Shown here piece by piece: positions 1 through 10,089 of a stretch of 64,000 bases of DNA. The stretch lies in contig CM030938.1 in NCBI GenBank assembly GCA_018136815.1, positions 594,128-658,127 on the forward strand. The letters run 5' to 3'. The notes beneath the pieces are model-generated. The model was not told the origin of the DNA. It saw nothing but the letters and a program-made list of their open reading frames with translations, and searched no databases. Each line of letters begins with the position of its first letter. Position 1 is the stretch's first letter. A program made the translations under genes and the position numbers. Source of the DNA: Isochrysis galbana. Taxonomy: Eukaryota; Haptophyta; Isochrysidales; Isochrysidaceae.

Positions 1-2
1 GC

Positions 3-179
3 CTCTTGGATGATGAGCCGCATATTTCGAGTATCGCCTTGGCCATGTTTTCGATGGCCTTTGCTCGACCACAGGTCACTACAGCCGTGGCCCACTTGGC
101 TGCTCATCGACCCGATTTGAAAATAATCACCTCACCGGACGCTGCTATCGCAGATCTCCGGTCAGTGCTGAATGCTTGA
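3..179 (+). CDS. 3' end of an unidentified protein-coding gene (partial)
   Basis: An open frame enters from the left edge and runs 58 codons to a TGA at 177-179. The peptide is balanced and protein-like: it has an alanine-rich helical stretch (ALAMFSMAFARP), then LAAHRPDLKIIT, and ends DLRSVLNA. No tandem repeat or low-complexity bias explains it. I do not recognise the family. No start is visible, so this is either the last exon or the end of an intronless gene. About 1.7 kb of apparently non-coding DNA follows before the first retrotransposon. Confidence is moderate because the frame is short. Confidence 0.4.
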   Translation, partial: LLDDEPHISSIALAMFSMAFARPQVTTAVAHLAAHRPDLKIITSPDAAIADLRSVLNA

Positions 180-994
180 CCCTCGAATGCATGCTACATG
201 CTTGCTGCTACACACGGGAGGTATAGGCTTCAAGAGTTACTTTGTTTATGCCGTCGCCAAGGTGTAGCGCCTGCACTCGTATGCCCTCGACAGTTGACGG
301 CTATCTGATTGAGAAAATCAGCCTGCTTTTGTCGCTTGTTTCTGGATGCTCTGAGCTCTGAGTGAAGTGTTGTATGCACTCTCCCGTGCTCTCTGGCGGC
401 GATTCGCCATTCGCGCCAGGCGCTAGGCGTAGCCCAGTCAGACTAGCCAGTCATTCATTCGCTTTTTAAGGCGCTACTTATTCACTATTTCCCACCTGCC
501 CTGGGTGTCCAATGATCTTCCAACCCCAACCTACCCCGGTATCTGCATCCTCTCTTATGCGACCCCTTTCCCGCGCACACGGAAGATAAGCTGGCGCGTC
601 GTCGGTGCGAACGAAGGAATCGACGCCCTCGCCCCCCTCCTTGCTCCTTGCCCCGCGCGCGGCGGTCTATTTCTGCTACTGTTTTGTTTGGGAGTCTGAC
701 ACATGACACGGTCGGCCACGGAAAGAGAAAGGGCGGGAAGGGGTGGGGTGGGGGGAGGCTGTGGCTGTGGTTGTGGTTGTGTGGTCGGGGATGAAGTAAG
801 AGCGGGAAAAATAAATATACTGGTATGAAGATTCTGGCGGGTCAACACCTACTACTATCTAGGTACAAACTACCTCCCCACCGACATCGCCCTTAGTTTC
901 CTTCTTTATTCGTCGAGCGTCATATATATATGGTGTCTGTGCGTATACGATGTCATATGAGCGACCAATGGTCATATCTATGCTATATGACTCT
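180..994. other. intergenic stretch, no gene recognised
   Basis: Several short frames exist on both strands (for example 485-709 and 555-848), but they overlap one another and are biased by simple sequence such as the GT-rich run near 740-785. A short TA run (about 921-930) lies before 995. I see no conserved motif, RNA gene or splice pattern. Confidence 0.5.
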
Positions 995-1186
995 CAACTA
1001 AGTTTATACTTGGTTGACCCATGGGGGGGCACGAGCCCCCCCCTCTCTCCACTCCTCCCCTGCCATGGGGGAGGAACCACCCATCCTCCTGGCATGCCTG
1101 ATGGCTTGCCAGGAGGCCACTGCCCTGCTGACCCACTCTCTCACTCACAGGCACGCCTGATTCGCTCGTCCTGGCCAGTCGTGGCC
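995..1186 (+). repeat. partial copy of a ~700-bp dispersed repeat (R700)
   Basis: The segment starts with CAACTAAGTTTATACTTGGT, then a G-run/C-run hairpin (stem GGGGGGGC, loop ACGA) and a GC-rich stretch. It closely matches 52728-52920, and in reverse the right end of 49139-49821. The copy stops near 1186, where the other copies continue for another 500 bp, so it is truncated. The terminal 8-bp arms CAACTAAG/CTTGGTTG form a near-perfect inverted repeat around TTTATA. Confidence 0.75.
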
Positions 1187-1354
1187 GCGCTGATGTTGCG
1201 TTACAACAACAACAACCGGGAGAAGTCTTCATAAGTGTGTATGTATTTGTGTGTCATGTCACATATAATCCACATATAATCATAATTAATGTATAATGTA
1301 GGTAGAGGTAGGAGATAGAAGATAGAGGTAGGTAGGGGGACGCGCACGATCTTA

Positions 1355-1906
1355 ATGGCTCGAGTTTTTTTTGTGCGCGCGGGTTTTTTTTGGCGTTCCT
1401 TAAGGGAATGTGTTGCGGACGCACTTGCGGCACCACAAATTGCTACAAGTTTGACGACAAATTTGGGCAGTCAGCTACAAGAATCCCGCAAGTTTTGCCG
1501 ACAAATTTGGGCGAATTCCGCTAAAAATATTTACCTGGCCCTAGGTATATGTTGGGTTGGTTGGTCGGGGCTGTACCACGTGCTTTCGCACGAGGCCAGT
1601 GCCGCGACAGTGGAGGGGCCCAGCCCGGAGACTATCCCTATGGGAGGCATCGCTTTGATGCCCTGGCCCTCTTTGGTCTTTGGGGCTGGCCACAGTTGGC
1701 AGGAGGGGTGGACAGAGCTAGGTGAGCATGGTGGCCATGGTGGCCATGTGGCCGTGTGGCCTTCTGGGGGCGGCACGGGCCGTGGCTCGTGCACACCTGG
1801 TCAGTCTTGGGGGCTGTTCGCGGCCGCTTTGGCGGCCCGGCGGTGGTCATGGCCCGATCGACCGGCGCGGCGGGGGTGGCGGCAGGAGGGGAGGGGAGCG
1901 ACGCGC
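1355..1906 (+). other. open frame containing an old conserved block, cut by retrotransposon copy 1
   Basis: An open frame runs from 1355 into the LTR at 1907. Its first half contains a block (1442-1528) that aligns without gaps, at roughly two thirds identity, to the reverse complement of 42545-42631. The translations agree better than chance (both contain ATSL, then a QESRK motif, then IW or VW and AK). Downstream the frame becomes glycine- and tryptophan-rich with GGTGGCCAT repeats. It could be a diverged gene family member disrupted by the insertion, or an old repeat with an accidental frame. Confidence 0.3.
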
Positions 1907-3301
1907 TGTCAGAGCAAGGCTGATCTCACTCTTGGAGATTGCCTGCGAGGGCGCGCCGGCAGCTAGCGCGGAACGCGGTTCTTGTGGGGAGCTCATGGAG
2001 CTTTCCTCGGGGGTGACTACGGGCATGGTGATCGACGCACGACGCACGACGCACGCACGGAGCACGGTGGGCGCGGAAGTGCGGAAGGAGGCTTGTGGGA
2101 GGTGGTGGCAGGCGACTGAGGGTGGCTCAGGCGCGTGCTTGACTTGTATTGACTCGTTGACTCGGGGTATAGACTCGGGAACTCGGGGGGACTCGCTTGG
2201 GAACACGGTGGGACTCGACGAAGTTGCTACAAAAATCACTCACAAGAAACCAAAAACCAAAGTCCTTGGGCTCAGAAAACTAACGTAAACACTCCGGAAT
2301 CATACGATAAACAAACCCCTCCCCGCGCGGCGAAGGCTGAAGTCGCGATCGCTCGTCATGCGCGAAGATATACGGAAAGAGAGCGCATAACTACGCCACC
2401 GAAGGGTTCGAACTATCGTTAAAGTGGAACTCGTCCGCTGAAGCCAACGCGGAGGGTCGAGGAGAGATCCAAACTCGCGCGGGGGGAGAAGGCGATGTGC
2501 GGAGAGACCTTCTAGACAAGCGACGAGCAAGGGGCGACGAAACAAGACGCGAGGCGCGAGGCGCGTGCCATTCGTTCTTCCTTTCTTTCATCGAAACCGC
2601 GACGAAACTAACATTAAACGTCGGTGCCCCCTCCGCGAGGATCGCGAAGAAGAACGGACGAGATGGAGGCAATCATCGAAGGAACCGCGAGAGGAATCGA
2701 AGCGAGGGGGGGAACAACGACGGCCGGAGGAAACGAACCGCGCGCGGGGGAGAAGAGAACCTCGCGCGGGGGGGGGATTAATATAACGGCCGGAGGCGAC
2801 GGACGGCACGCCGAGGGAAAGAACCTGCCGCGGGGGGGGCGAGGGACCGAGGGCACGGCGGGGCAGCGTGGGAGGGCGTGAGGCCGATCTCGGAGCGAGA
2901 TCGCGTCCTTTCCCTCGCGGAGCGCGGAGAGACCCCCCACGAGATATCTTGGGACCGGAGAATGTTTTGGACGAATCTTCTTGCCGTCGGCCGAGGAGAG
3001 GCGGACGGAGAGAGAGAGAGAGAGAGAGAGAGTCTCGCAGAGCGACTGCAGAACGAGAAGTCGAAGTCATGCCGGTTTATTACCTTAAACGAGCCAACAA
3101 TTATAGTAACATCAAAAACAAAATTCGAATCGCAAATTTCGAGACCAAAACCTGCAAACCTGGACTTGAGACCATGGGGAATCCGAATCTGTGTGTCTTG
3201 TGCGTCAGTGGCAACACGGGGAACTGTTCAATTGTAATTGTGAGCGCGTACCTTACACGAATATTCATGCCTACAGCCTTCAGATGGGCAGGAATACAAC
3301 A
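1907..3301 (-). repeat. 3' LTR of chromovirus copy 1 (~1.39 kb)
   Basis: In element orientation the LTR starts TGTTGTATTCC directly after the polypurine tract and ends CTTGCTCTGACA at 1907. The same two ends are seen in copy 2 (21042-22431), and the same outer end in copy 3 (32678), each followed by unrelated DNA. It contains a CT/GA microsatellite, a C-run rich block with a TTATATTAA box that could be the promoter TATA, and a cluster of GAGTC motifs. Towards its end an ATG opens a frame that in the 5' LTR would lead directly into gag. Confidence 0.85.
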
Positions 3302-3558
3302 CCCCCCGACTTAAATCGAGACGTCTCCCGATGTCGAGCCAAGAGAGTTCATTTAACCATACGAGACGAGAGACCTAGAGGAGGAGGATTAACCCATGGA
3401 TCCAAAGCGAGCACAAAATCGGCAGCTTAGCGCGGCGGCCCCCGATTTCGTACGTCACGTCCTACCACGTTCTCCCTTTTACAGGAGTTTTGCTCGGGCA
3501 GTTGCGCTGGGTCAGGCGCTGACGCGACGCTAATCATCCACTTCCGGTCGACTTAGCG

Positions 3559-6500
3559 CTACGATTGTGAACGAGAACGAGTACGACTCGAAGGCAGATC
3601 AGGAGGAGTACGACTTGTCTCTTGAATTCGACGTGGAATAACTTGATTGGATTGGGAACTTGAGCTTGGACTTGAAGAGGAGTCTACAGCGGAGTGAGCT
3701 TGGGGTTGAACCGGACGGCGGTCGAAAGTGGTGTCGAACGACTCAACTAGATCAGCACAACGCCGAAGCAACTCAATTCGAGACTCCCAAGTAGCTTCAG
3801 AACGAGGATAGCCGCGCCATTTGACGAGATACTTGAATGAAACTCCATCGCCCTTGCGATCGAGTAACTCTTCGACCAAGTACTCATCTTCAGCGAGCGG
3901 AGACGAATCGGTGACGGTGAAGTACGGACGAAGATTGGAAATGTGAACTTCATCCTTGACTTGACGATTTTCGAGATCGCGTAGACGGTAGCGAGTGGCC
4001 GAGATGGCTTCTTCTACTCGGTAGGGACCGGAGTAGAGATATTGAAGTTTGTTGGCGTGGCCAGGGATTCGACGACAAACTCTGTCTCCTGGTCTGAAGG
4101 TGACACCGAGTTTAGACTTTTGAGAGGCGGAGCGCATCGATTCGCGTTGGGCTTCTTGAGTACTTTCGAGGGCGGAACGCCACGACTCGAGAAGCTTCTT
4201 ATTGAGCTCGCTGGCGTAAGTGACGGCATCGGACGGAGGCCGAGATGGAAGCAACTCGAGAACAGGAGCAGGGTCAGCAAGTTGAGCTGGAAGACGAAGC
4301 TCCCGACCAAATAAGATAGCCGCGGGTGACTTGGGTACGACGCGACCGGCGGTCGCTCGCATAGACATGAGAAGAAACGGAAGGTGGTCGACCCAATGGG
4401 CGCCGCCTTCATTGGAGACTCGAGTCATCGTGAGGAGAGTTTGTTGAGCTCTTTCCACTAGCCCTACGCCTTCGTGGCGATAGGCTTCAGTAGTGCTCAA
4501 GTCCGTGCCAGTCGCTTTGAGAATTAGGTCCACTAACCGAGAGCAAAGATTCGAGCCGGCGTCGGTTCGAAGTTGGCGAGGGACTCCATAACGAGATACG
4601 ATGAGACGCATGAAGACGTCAAGACATTTTGCGGACGAGGGGTTACCGTTGCAAGGCTCAGCTTCAATCCAACGAGAGAGAGAATCAACGAAAACAATCA
4701 GCTTATCAAAACCGGAGCGGCCGGATACGAAATCGTGGGTGGGAGCCATCGAAAGAATATCGCAATAGACGACGTCGAAAGGATAGGATCCGATAGAAAG
4801 ACCGGATGGATGGGCGAGCGGTCGCGGTAACGGTTTGCCAAGAGTGCATTCATGGCACTCTCGAACGTACTCCGATACAGAGGCGGATAGGCCAGGCCAG
4901 TAAACTCGAGAACGAAGTAGGGTAGTCATCCTTGTCGCACCTGGGTGACCAAGGTGGTCATGGTAGGCGCGGAGGTACGTGTCACGAAGGGACTCCGGAA
5001 TGTATAAACGAAAAGGAGCCTCTTCCGCCTCTGAGGATCGGTAGTAGAGTAGGCCATCGCGAAGCAGGAATCGGGACCTTTTCTTCGACGACGAGCTAGA
5101 GTCGATCGAAGGGGAAGCTTTCGGAAGGATCGACTCGAGTTCAGAAATGATCGAGCTAGCGAACTCGTCGGTAGAGAGCGCTTGACGCAATTCGTCGGCA
5201 TGAGGCACGCCCACATCGAGATACGAGGAGGTAATCGACTCCGAAGATTCCGATGCTTGACGAGCGAGCCTATCGTTTGCTTGTTGGCGGCGAGCGGTGA
5301 GGGTGGATGAAGTAACCGCGGCGGCAACTATGTCGTGAATTTCGGAAGAATCGAAAGAATGGACGTCACTCTCCTCGAGATGGAGAGGATCGTGATCGGG
5401 CTCGAGAGCAACTAGGCGGGATAAGCCGTCGGCGTCCCAGTGAGTGACTCCAGGTTTGTGCACGACGTCGAATCTATATTCGGCTAGCTTTAGGACCCAT
5501 CGCATGAGGCGCGAGGCTGGACCACCGGTGACTTGATCTTTCATCGTGTGAAGCCAGCGCAAAGCTGAATGGTCTACGACGAGGGTGAAGTGGCGACCCC
5601 AAAGATAAGGCCTCCAATTTCGGATCGATTCTAGCGCTGCTAGAAGTTCGATTTCAGTGACTGTCCAATGGCGCTCAGCCGGACTCAAGCTACGACCGTA
5701 GTATGCAACGACGCGCTCTCTCCCTTCGTCGTCTTTTTGGGCGAGGACGCCGGCGATGCCGAGCTTGCTAGCACCGTCGGTTTTAACGAGGAAAGGACGG
5801 TCGTCTCGAGGAGGTGCAAGTACGGGTTCTTCACAGATAGCTTGCTTGAGATCTTCGATAGCCTGTCGACAGGCTTCTGTTTGCGACTCGACCGGGACGT
5901 CGCACCCTTTCCGCGTGAGAGCGGTTAACGGCGCCGCACGGATCGCAAAACGACGGATGAAACGGCGGTAGTAGGAGCACAATCCAAGGAACGAACGGAC
6001 GGCTTCGATCGAGTTGATTTGGGTTGGGTCGATTTTCGAGACAGCTTCCACTTTCTTGGGATCCATCCGAAGACCTTCACGCGAAACAACGTGGCCGAGA
6101 TATTCAGCCGAGGTGGCAAAGAAAACGCATTTCGACATCTTGCAAGTGAGGCCCGCCCAGATGAGACGTTCCAAGACAAGATCAAGACGGTGTAACATTT
6201 GTTGGAATGACGACTCTTCCCTGGCCTGCAGCGAGTCACCTACACCTGTCGACCAGGCGCCGACATCATCCAAGTATGGCATACAAATCTCCCATGCCAG
6301 CCCACCGAGAACGGCGTCCATGAGGCGGCACATATACGAGGGACCGGATTGAACACCGAAAGGCAAGTAATTGAACTCGTACTTGCCGCGATGAGTAGTG
6401 AACGCGGTGATATGTTTATCGGATTCTTTGATCGGTATACCCCAGAAACCAGATGCCAGGTCCAGGGTGCAAAGGAATAGAGAATCGAGGTTGCCTTGAC

Positions 6501-9500
6501 CGGACGACAATCGGTCGATGGCTTCTACCGTGAGGGGAAGAGGGCTGTCTTCTAGACGAAGCTTGGAGTTGACGTCGCGATAGTCTACGCAGAAACGTAC
6601 GGAGCCATCCTTCTTAGTGACTAACACGACTCGAGAGGCCCACGACGAATTTGATTTCCTAATGATGCCCGCGGACTCCATCTTGCAAACTTCGTCCTCT
6701 ATGATCTTCTCACCCTCTCGTCCAACTCTAGACGGTGCGTGACGGTGAGCTTCGGCTCCGGGGTTGAGCGGTAGCTCTACCTCCATCACGTGAGTGTGAT
6801 TCGGGTTAGTCGGGTCAATTGCGAAAGCAGCGATACGTCGGGCCAGTAGACGACGAACTTGTTCACGTTGGGGCATCGAGAGACGGCCCTCGGGGTCGAT
6901 CTTGGCTGCCTCGAGGAGCTTGCGTTGGTCCTCGTTGAGCGACTCAATCACATCCGGCGAGTTATTGTCACCGACGCGGTGATAAGTTCCAGCGTGAATC
7001 TTGAATCGAACCTGTAGCGAAGCTACAGGATGGAACGACGGAAGGTGTAGTGGTTTGGGGTCAGTATTGGCCACCGTAACCGCGATGGTGTGGTCGGATT
7101 TCGGCCTCTCTACTTGAGGGATGACGAGCGGAGAGCTGTCAATAGTCTCGCGTGTAGGGAGTCGGTCCACGAGCATGGCGCAGTCTTCGTGTTCTCGAAG
7201 AGCTAGCGGAATTCGGACGTGAAACGTCGCCCGATGATAGGCCGGGATCGTGATAGGTTCATGGGTATATAGGAGGTACTCGGAGCCACAAGACGCCGGC
7301 GCTTTGGCGGCAAACTCATCGGCCGTGTTGAAGAGCGGCTCGGAGACTAGCTGGTTGTCGTTTTCGGCGGCTTGCGGCCCTCGGAAGAAGTCAGTCGTGA
7401 TTGGGTTCGCGGAGGTCGGACAGACCTGTGCACAAGTCATGCTGACAAGGACCACCGCTATCGGTGACGTCGAGACGCGAAAGATCGGCGGAGCGTCGGG
7501 GCTTGGACTGCCGTCAACCTCAAGAGAAGCCACCGTGGATGGAGCACCGAGTGAGATAGAGCCTTCCGCGCTGTCGGAGGCGAGCTGAATCGAAGCGGCG
7601 TGCGTAGCTAAGAAGTCGTTCCCGAGCAGCAGCATCGGGTTGCCTTCAATCACCATGAACGTATGACGAAAGAGAAATCCACCGACGGAGAAAACGATTC
7701 GAGCCTTGCCTCGCGCGATAAGAGGTAGGCCGTCTGGGCCATGGAGCGGTGTCACTACGGCTTGCGGCAGCCGCTCGACGCATGCGTCGTTGGGTAGGCT
7801 GGACAAGAGGGAAGTGGTCACGACCGACGGGCCAGCTCCGGTGTCAGCGAGGGTGCTGTTGACCGTGAGAGCGGAGTCGGCTAAGATAACTCCTTCTTTG
7901 CCGGTAGCCTCGCCGGAGCGGCAGACCATCAGGTCTCGAACATATAGGCAATGCCTTGGGTAGGCAGATGGTAGGGTATCCACGACGCTCTCCGGTCGGT
8001 GCGTGGTCACGTGTGCGATGGTGTCGGACGGGGACGGGGTTGGTCGACAGCGTGGTTGCTCGGGTGAATTCGTCGTCAAAGTAGTCGTCGTCTCTTCGGG
8101 TACTCCGACTGCCGCTATCGTGGCAGAGGGCCTAGAGGCGTCGTCCTCGTTGGTAGCGGTACAGGGTGATAGCTTGGGACTAGTGTAGCCCAGGCCTCTC
8201 TTGTCGGTGGGGTGCCTCGGGTGGTCGGACATCTTTTCCCAATCTTTCTCGAGACGGGCTTGGGCTTCTGTCTTGGGTCTTCGAACTAATGAGGCTAGCT
8301 CTTCGGCGCGGATGCCTTTGGCTTCCACGAACTCGATCGGCGCTCGGACGGCAGCGGCGAGGTCGGATTCCTCGTCGGCGCTTCGTCCGGCTAGAGCTTG
8401 CGCTCTTATTTCGTCAGCGGTTTCGAGCGTGACGTTGGACCATTTCTGGTCCCCGTTCACTCCGAATGATTGCCATTGTTGGCGCCGCTTCCGGAGAGTC
8501 GTCGGCGTCGTCGGACGCGGCGAGCTCGCGCGTGCCGGAGGCGGGGCGGTCCATGGAGAGAATGGGTCGTGGAGAGTAGACTCGGAGGCGTGGAGTGGCG
8601 TGTCGTTGTCGTGGTTATCGTGGGTTTCTTTTTGGTCTTCGTGGTTGTCTGACTCGGGAGTAGCTGGACGGGAAACAACGGGGTCGGAAGAAACTTCACT
8701 AGTTTCCCTCCCCCTCTCATAACGATGAAGAGCCGACCACGGCTCGTAGGCGGTAGCCTCGGTCGAGCTAAGTGAAGGCCGGTCCAATAGGCTGCACCGC
8801 GCGCAAGCGAGTAGCTCTAACGCGGACAATTTCTTCGTCGACGTCTGGTCTCGCTGTTGACTCAAATGTCGAAGAAGAACAGGCATCCAATGGATCGCCA
8901 TCGCTCCAGCTACACCGACGTAGGTGCGGCTGCGAAGAGCGCCACGGTGCGGTGAAGGAGAGAGGTCAGCCATGGCCGACTCACGGCCATCCACGACGCA
9001 AGTTGGCTGGAGGGGCGGCAGCCCTTTGGTGAGGTACAACCCGGTGGCTTTCTGGTGTCCAGTGCCGTGCTCCCAGGGTTGGACGAATTGGGTCGGGGTC
9101 AACCCCCCGACTAAACGGCGAGCTTCCGCATGCATCCGAGGGTTCTCAACCGCTACAAACGGAGCAGTGGCGGAGGCCATTGACTTGAAGACGCGGGCGG
9201 CCGACTCAAGAGCGGCACGACGTCCGGGTTCTTGGGAGAGCCATTGACTGCTGACGGCGGAGAGGTACGTGCAGGGCGGGTGGGCGATGACTAGGTCCCA
9301 ACCTAGGTTTTGGACATGAAGCGCGTCGCCTTGGAAGTGGGGCACGTAATCGATCTCGGAAGGATACAAATCGCACGTAGCTACATCAGCACCGGCGAGT
9401 AGGAACATGGAGGAGACGACGCCGCTCGTCTCGCCAACGACGAGAACGCGTGGTGCGTGACAGCCAGACGTCAGCCCGTCTTGGACTCGTTGATTCATCT

Positions 9501-10089
9501 TCGTGAGCTCAGCGCAAAGCTCATCGAAGTGCTTGGGTAGCGCGGCGGCAGGCGAGGCTAGGGTGCCATTGCGAGGCCGGCGAAGCTCTTGGGCTGCCTC
9601 CGTGAGGTGCCGAGGTAATACCACCGCAGAGCCGCTCGCTCGTGCACGAAGAGAGGCGAGAGCGTGGAGAGCGGGTGACGGGGTATCATCACGGGTGCCG
9701 ACATCGGAGTTGTTTTGAGAGGAATCGAAGGACTGGATCGCGGACGCATTGATCGCTGCCACGCGCATGATGGCGGTGGTAGTGGTATCGAGAGGCAGGC
9801 AGTGCTTGGGGGCTGCAACCGGTGGCCGCGGCGACGTAGGACGAATGAAAGAAGACTCGGATATCGACGACGTGGAGACGGGCTCGGAGGACGGGATCGA
9901 CGAACAAACTCGGAGAGGTGGGGTGTCGGATTGCGGCGACGGACGCCGCGGCCGCGACACCACCGGTGAGAGGCGTGAAGGGCATGGCTTAGAGACTCGG
10001 TTGGGTTGGCTCAATGGGCGTAGAAGCTCGGTTTGGGAGGCGGCCGTTCCTCGACGTGCAAGGGAGTTGTGGTCACTCTCCATGGTCAC
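3559..10089 (-). CDS. Pol polyprotein with methyltransferase-like domain (chromovirus copy 1), 2176 aa
   Basis: Domains in order, with residues numbered from the first ATG of this frame. A serine/proline-rich leader to about 210. A methyltransferase-like domain at about 213-405 with VGETSGVVSS, HPPC (Cys 273), VENP and RSRTYVGVAGAMA. An acidic linker. A retropepsin with ADTGAG (Asp 749) and LLLGND. Reverse transcriptase with YLDD at about 1272-1275. RNase H with KTDGA (Asp 1438). An integrase HHCC zinc finger (HDHLGH...CHEC) near 1712-1745, and catalytic D1778, D1843, E1879 with the classic D35E spacing. A GPY-like module (KPGDRV...YSGPYRV). A chromodomain near 2066-2125 (YLVEELL...YLVKWRGYP). 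No key residue is missing. The true protein probably starts upstream, because copy 3 is open from a UAG following gag, so the ATG at 10089 is only where this copy's frame begins after a 1-base deletion. The role is reverse transcription and chromatin-targeted integration. Confidence 0.9.
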   Translation of the reverse strand: MTMESDHNSLARRGTAASQTELLRPLSQPNRVSKPCPSRLSPVVSRPRRPSPQSDTPPLRVCSSIPSSEPVSTSSISESSFIRPTSPRPPVAAPKHCLPLDTTTTAIMRVAAINASAIQSFDSSQNNSDVGTRDDTPSPALHALASLRARASGSAVVLPRHLTEAAQELRRPRNGTLASPAAALPKHFDELCAELTKMNQRVQDGLTSGCHAPRVLVVGETSGVVSSMFLLAGADVATCDLYPSEIDYVPHFQGDALHVQNLGWDLVIAHPPCTYLSAVSSQWLSQEPGRRAALESAARVFKSMASATAPFVAVENPRMHAEARRLVGGLTPTQFVQPWEHGTGHQKATGLYLTKGLPPLQPTCVVDGRESAMADLSPSPHRGALRSRTYVGVAGAMAIHWMPVLLRHLSQQRDQTSTKKLSALELLACARCSLLDRPSLSSTEATAYEPWSALHRYERGRETSEVSSDPVVSRPATPESDNHEDQKETHDNHDNDTPLHASESTLHDPFSPWTAPPPARASSPRPTTPTTLRKRRQQWQSFGVNGDQKWSNVTLETADEIRAQALAGRSADEESDLAAAVRAPIEFVEAKGIRAEELASLVRRPKTEAQARLEKDWEKMSDHPRHPTDKRGLGYTSPKLSPCTATNEDDASRPSATIAAVGVPEETTTTLTTNSPEQPRCRPTPSPSDTIAHVTTHRPESVVDTLPSAYPRHCLYVRDLMVCRSGEATGKEGVILADSALTVNSTLADTGAGPSVVTTSLLSSLPNDACVERLPQAVVTPLHGPDGLPLIARGKARIVFSVGGFLFRHTFMVIEGNPMLLLGNDFLATHAASIQLASDSAEGSISLGAPSTVASLEVDGSPSPDAPPIFRVSTSPIAVVLVSMTCAQVCPTSANPITTDFFRGPQAAENDNQLVSEPLFNTADEFAAKAPASCGSEYLLYTHEPITIPAYHRATFHVRIPLALREHEDCAMLVDRLPTRETIDSSPLVIPQVERPKSDHTIAVTVANTDPKPLHLPSFHPVASLQVRFKIHAGTYHRVGDNNSPDVIESLNEDQRKLLEAAKIDPEGRLSMPQREQVRRLLARRIAAFAIDPTNPNHTHVMEVELPLNPGAEAHRHAPSRVGREGEKIIEDEVCKMESAGIIRKSNSSWASRVVLVTKKDGSVRFCVDYRDVNSKLRLEDSPLPLTVEAIDRLSSGQGNLDSLFLCTLDLASGFWGIPIKESDKHITAFTTHRGKYEFNYLPFGVQSGPSYMCRLMDAVLGGLAWEICMPYLDDVGAWSTGVGDSLQAREESSFQQMLHRLDLVLERLIWAGLTCKMSKCVFFATSAEYLGHVVSREGLRMDPKKVEAVSKIDPTQINSIEAVRSFLGLCSYYRRFIRRFAIRAAPLTALTRKGCDVPVESQTEACRQAIEDLKQAICEEPVLAPPRDDRPFLVKTDGASKLGIAGVLAQKDDEGRERVVAYYGRSLSPAERHWTVTEIELLAALESIRNWRPYLWGRHFTLVVDHSALRWLHTMKDQVTGGPASRLMRWVLKLAEYRFDVVHKPGVTHWDADGLSRLVALEPDHDPLHLEESDVHSFDSSEIHDIVAAAVTSSTLTARRQQANDRLARQASESSESITSSYLDVGVPHADELRQALSTDEFASSIISELESILPKASPSIDSSSSSKKRSRFLLRDGLLYYRSSEAEEAPFRLYIPESLRDTYLRAYHDHLGHPGATRMTTLLRSRVYWPGLSASVSEYVRECHECTLGKPLPRPLAHPSGLSIGSYPFDVVYCDILSMAPTHDFVSGRSGFDKLIVFVDSLSRWIEAEPCNGNPSSAKCLDVFMRLIVSRYGVPRQLRTDAGSNLCSRLVDLILKATGTDLSTTEAYRHEGVGLVERAQQTLLTMTRVSNEGGAHWVDHLPFLLMSMRATAGRVVPKSPAAILFGRELRLPAQLADPAPVLELLPSRPPSDAVTYASELNKKLLESWRSALESTQEAQRESMRSASQKSKLGVTFRPGDRVCRRIPGHANKLQYLYSGPYRVEEAISATRYRLRDLENRQVKDEVHISNLRPYFTVTDSSPLAEDEYLVEELLDRKGDGVSFKYLVKWRGYPRSEATWESRIELLRRCADLVESFDTTFDRRPVQPQAHSAVDSSSSPSSSSQSNQVIPRRIQETSRTPPDLPSSRTRSRSQS
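8875..9453 (-). other. phage-type DNA cytosine methyltransferase-like domain inside Pol (copy 1)
   Basis: Seen: about 193 residues starting APRVLVVGETSGVVSS, a Rossmann-like motif I. CDLYPSE follows at the expected end of strand 2, and then GWDLVIAHPPCTYLS, where PPC sits like motif IV of C5-methyltransferases. FVAVENPRMH resembles the ENV motif, and RSRTYVGVAGAMAIHW lies at the end. From family knowledge, this motif order matches small phage and bacterial proteins annotated as DNA cytosine methyltransferase-like. Inferred: the retroelement captured such a domain between gag and protease. All three copies in the window retain it with the same motifs. Whether it is catalytically active, and whether it acts on DNA, cannot be told from sequence alone. 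Confidence 0.65.
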
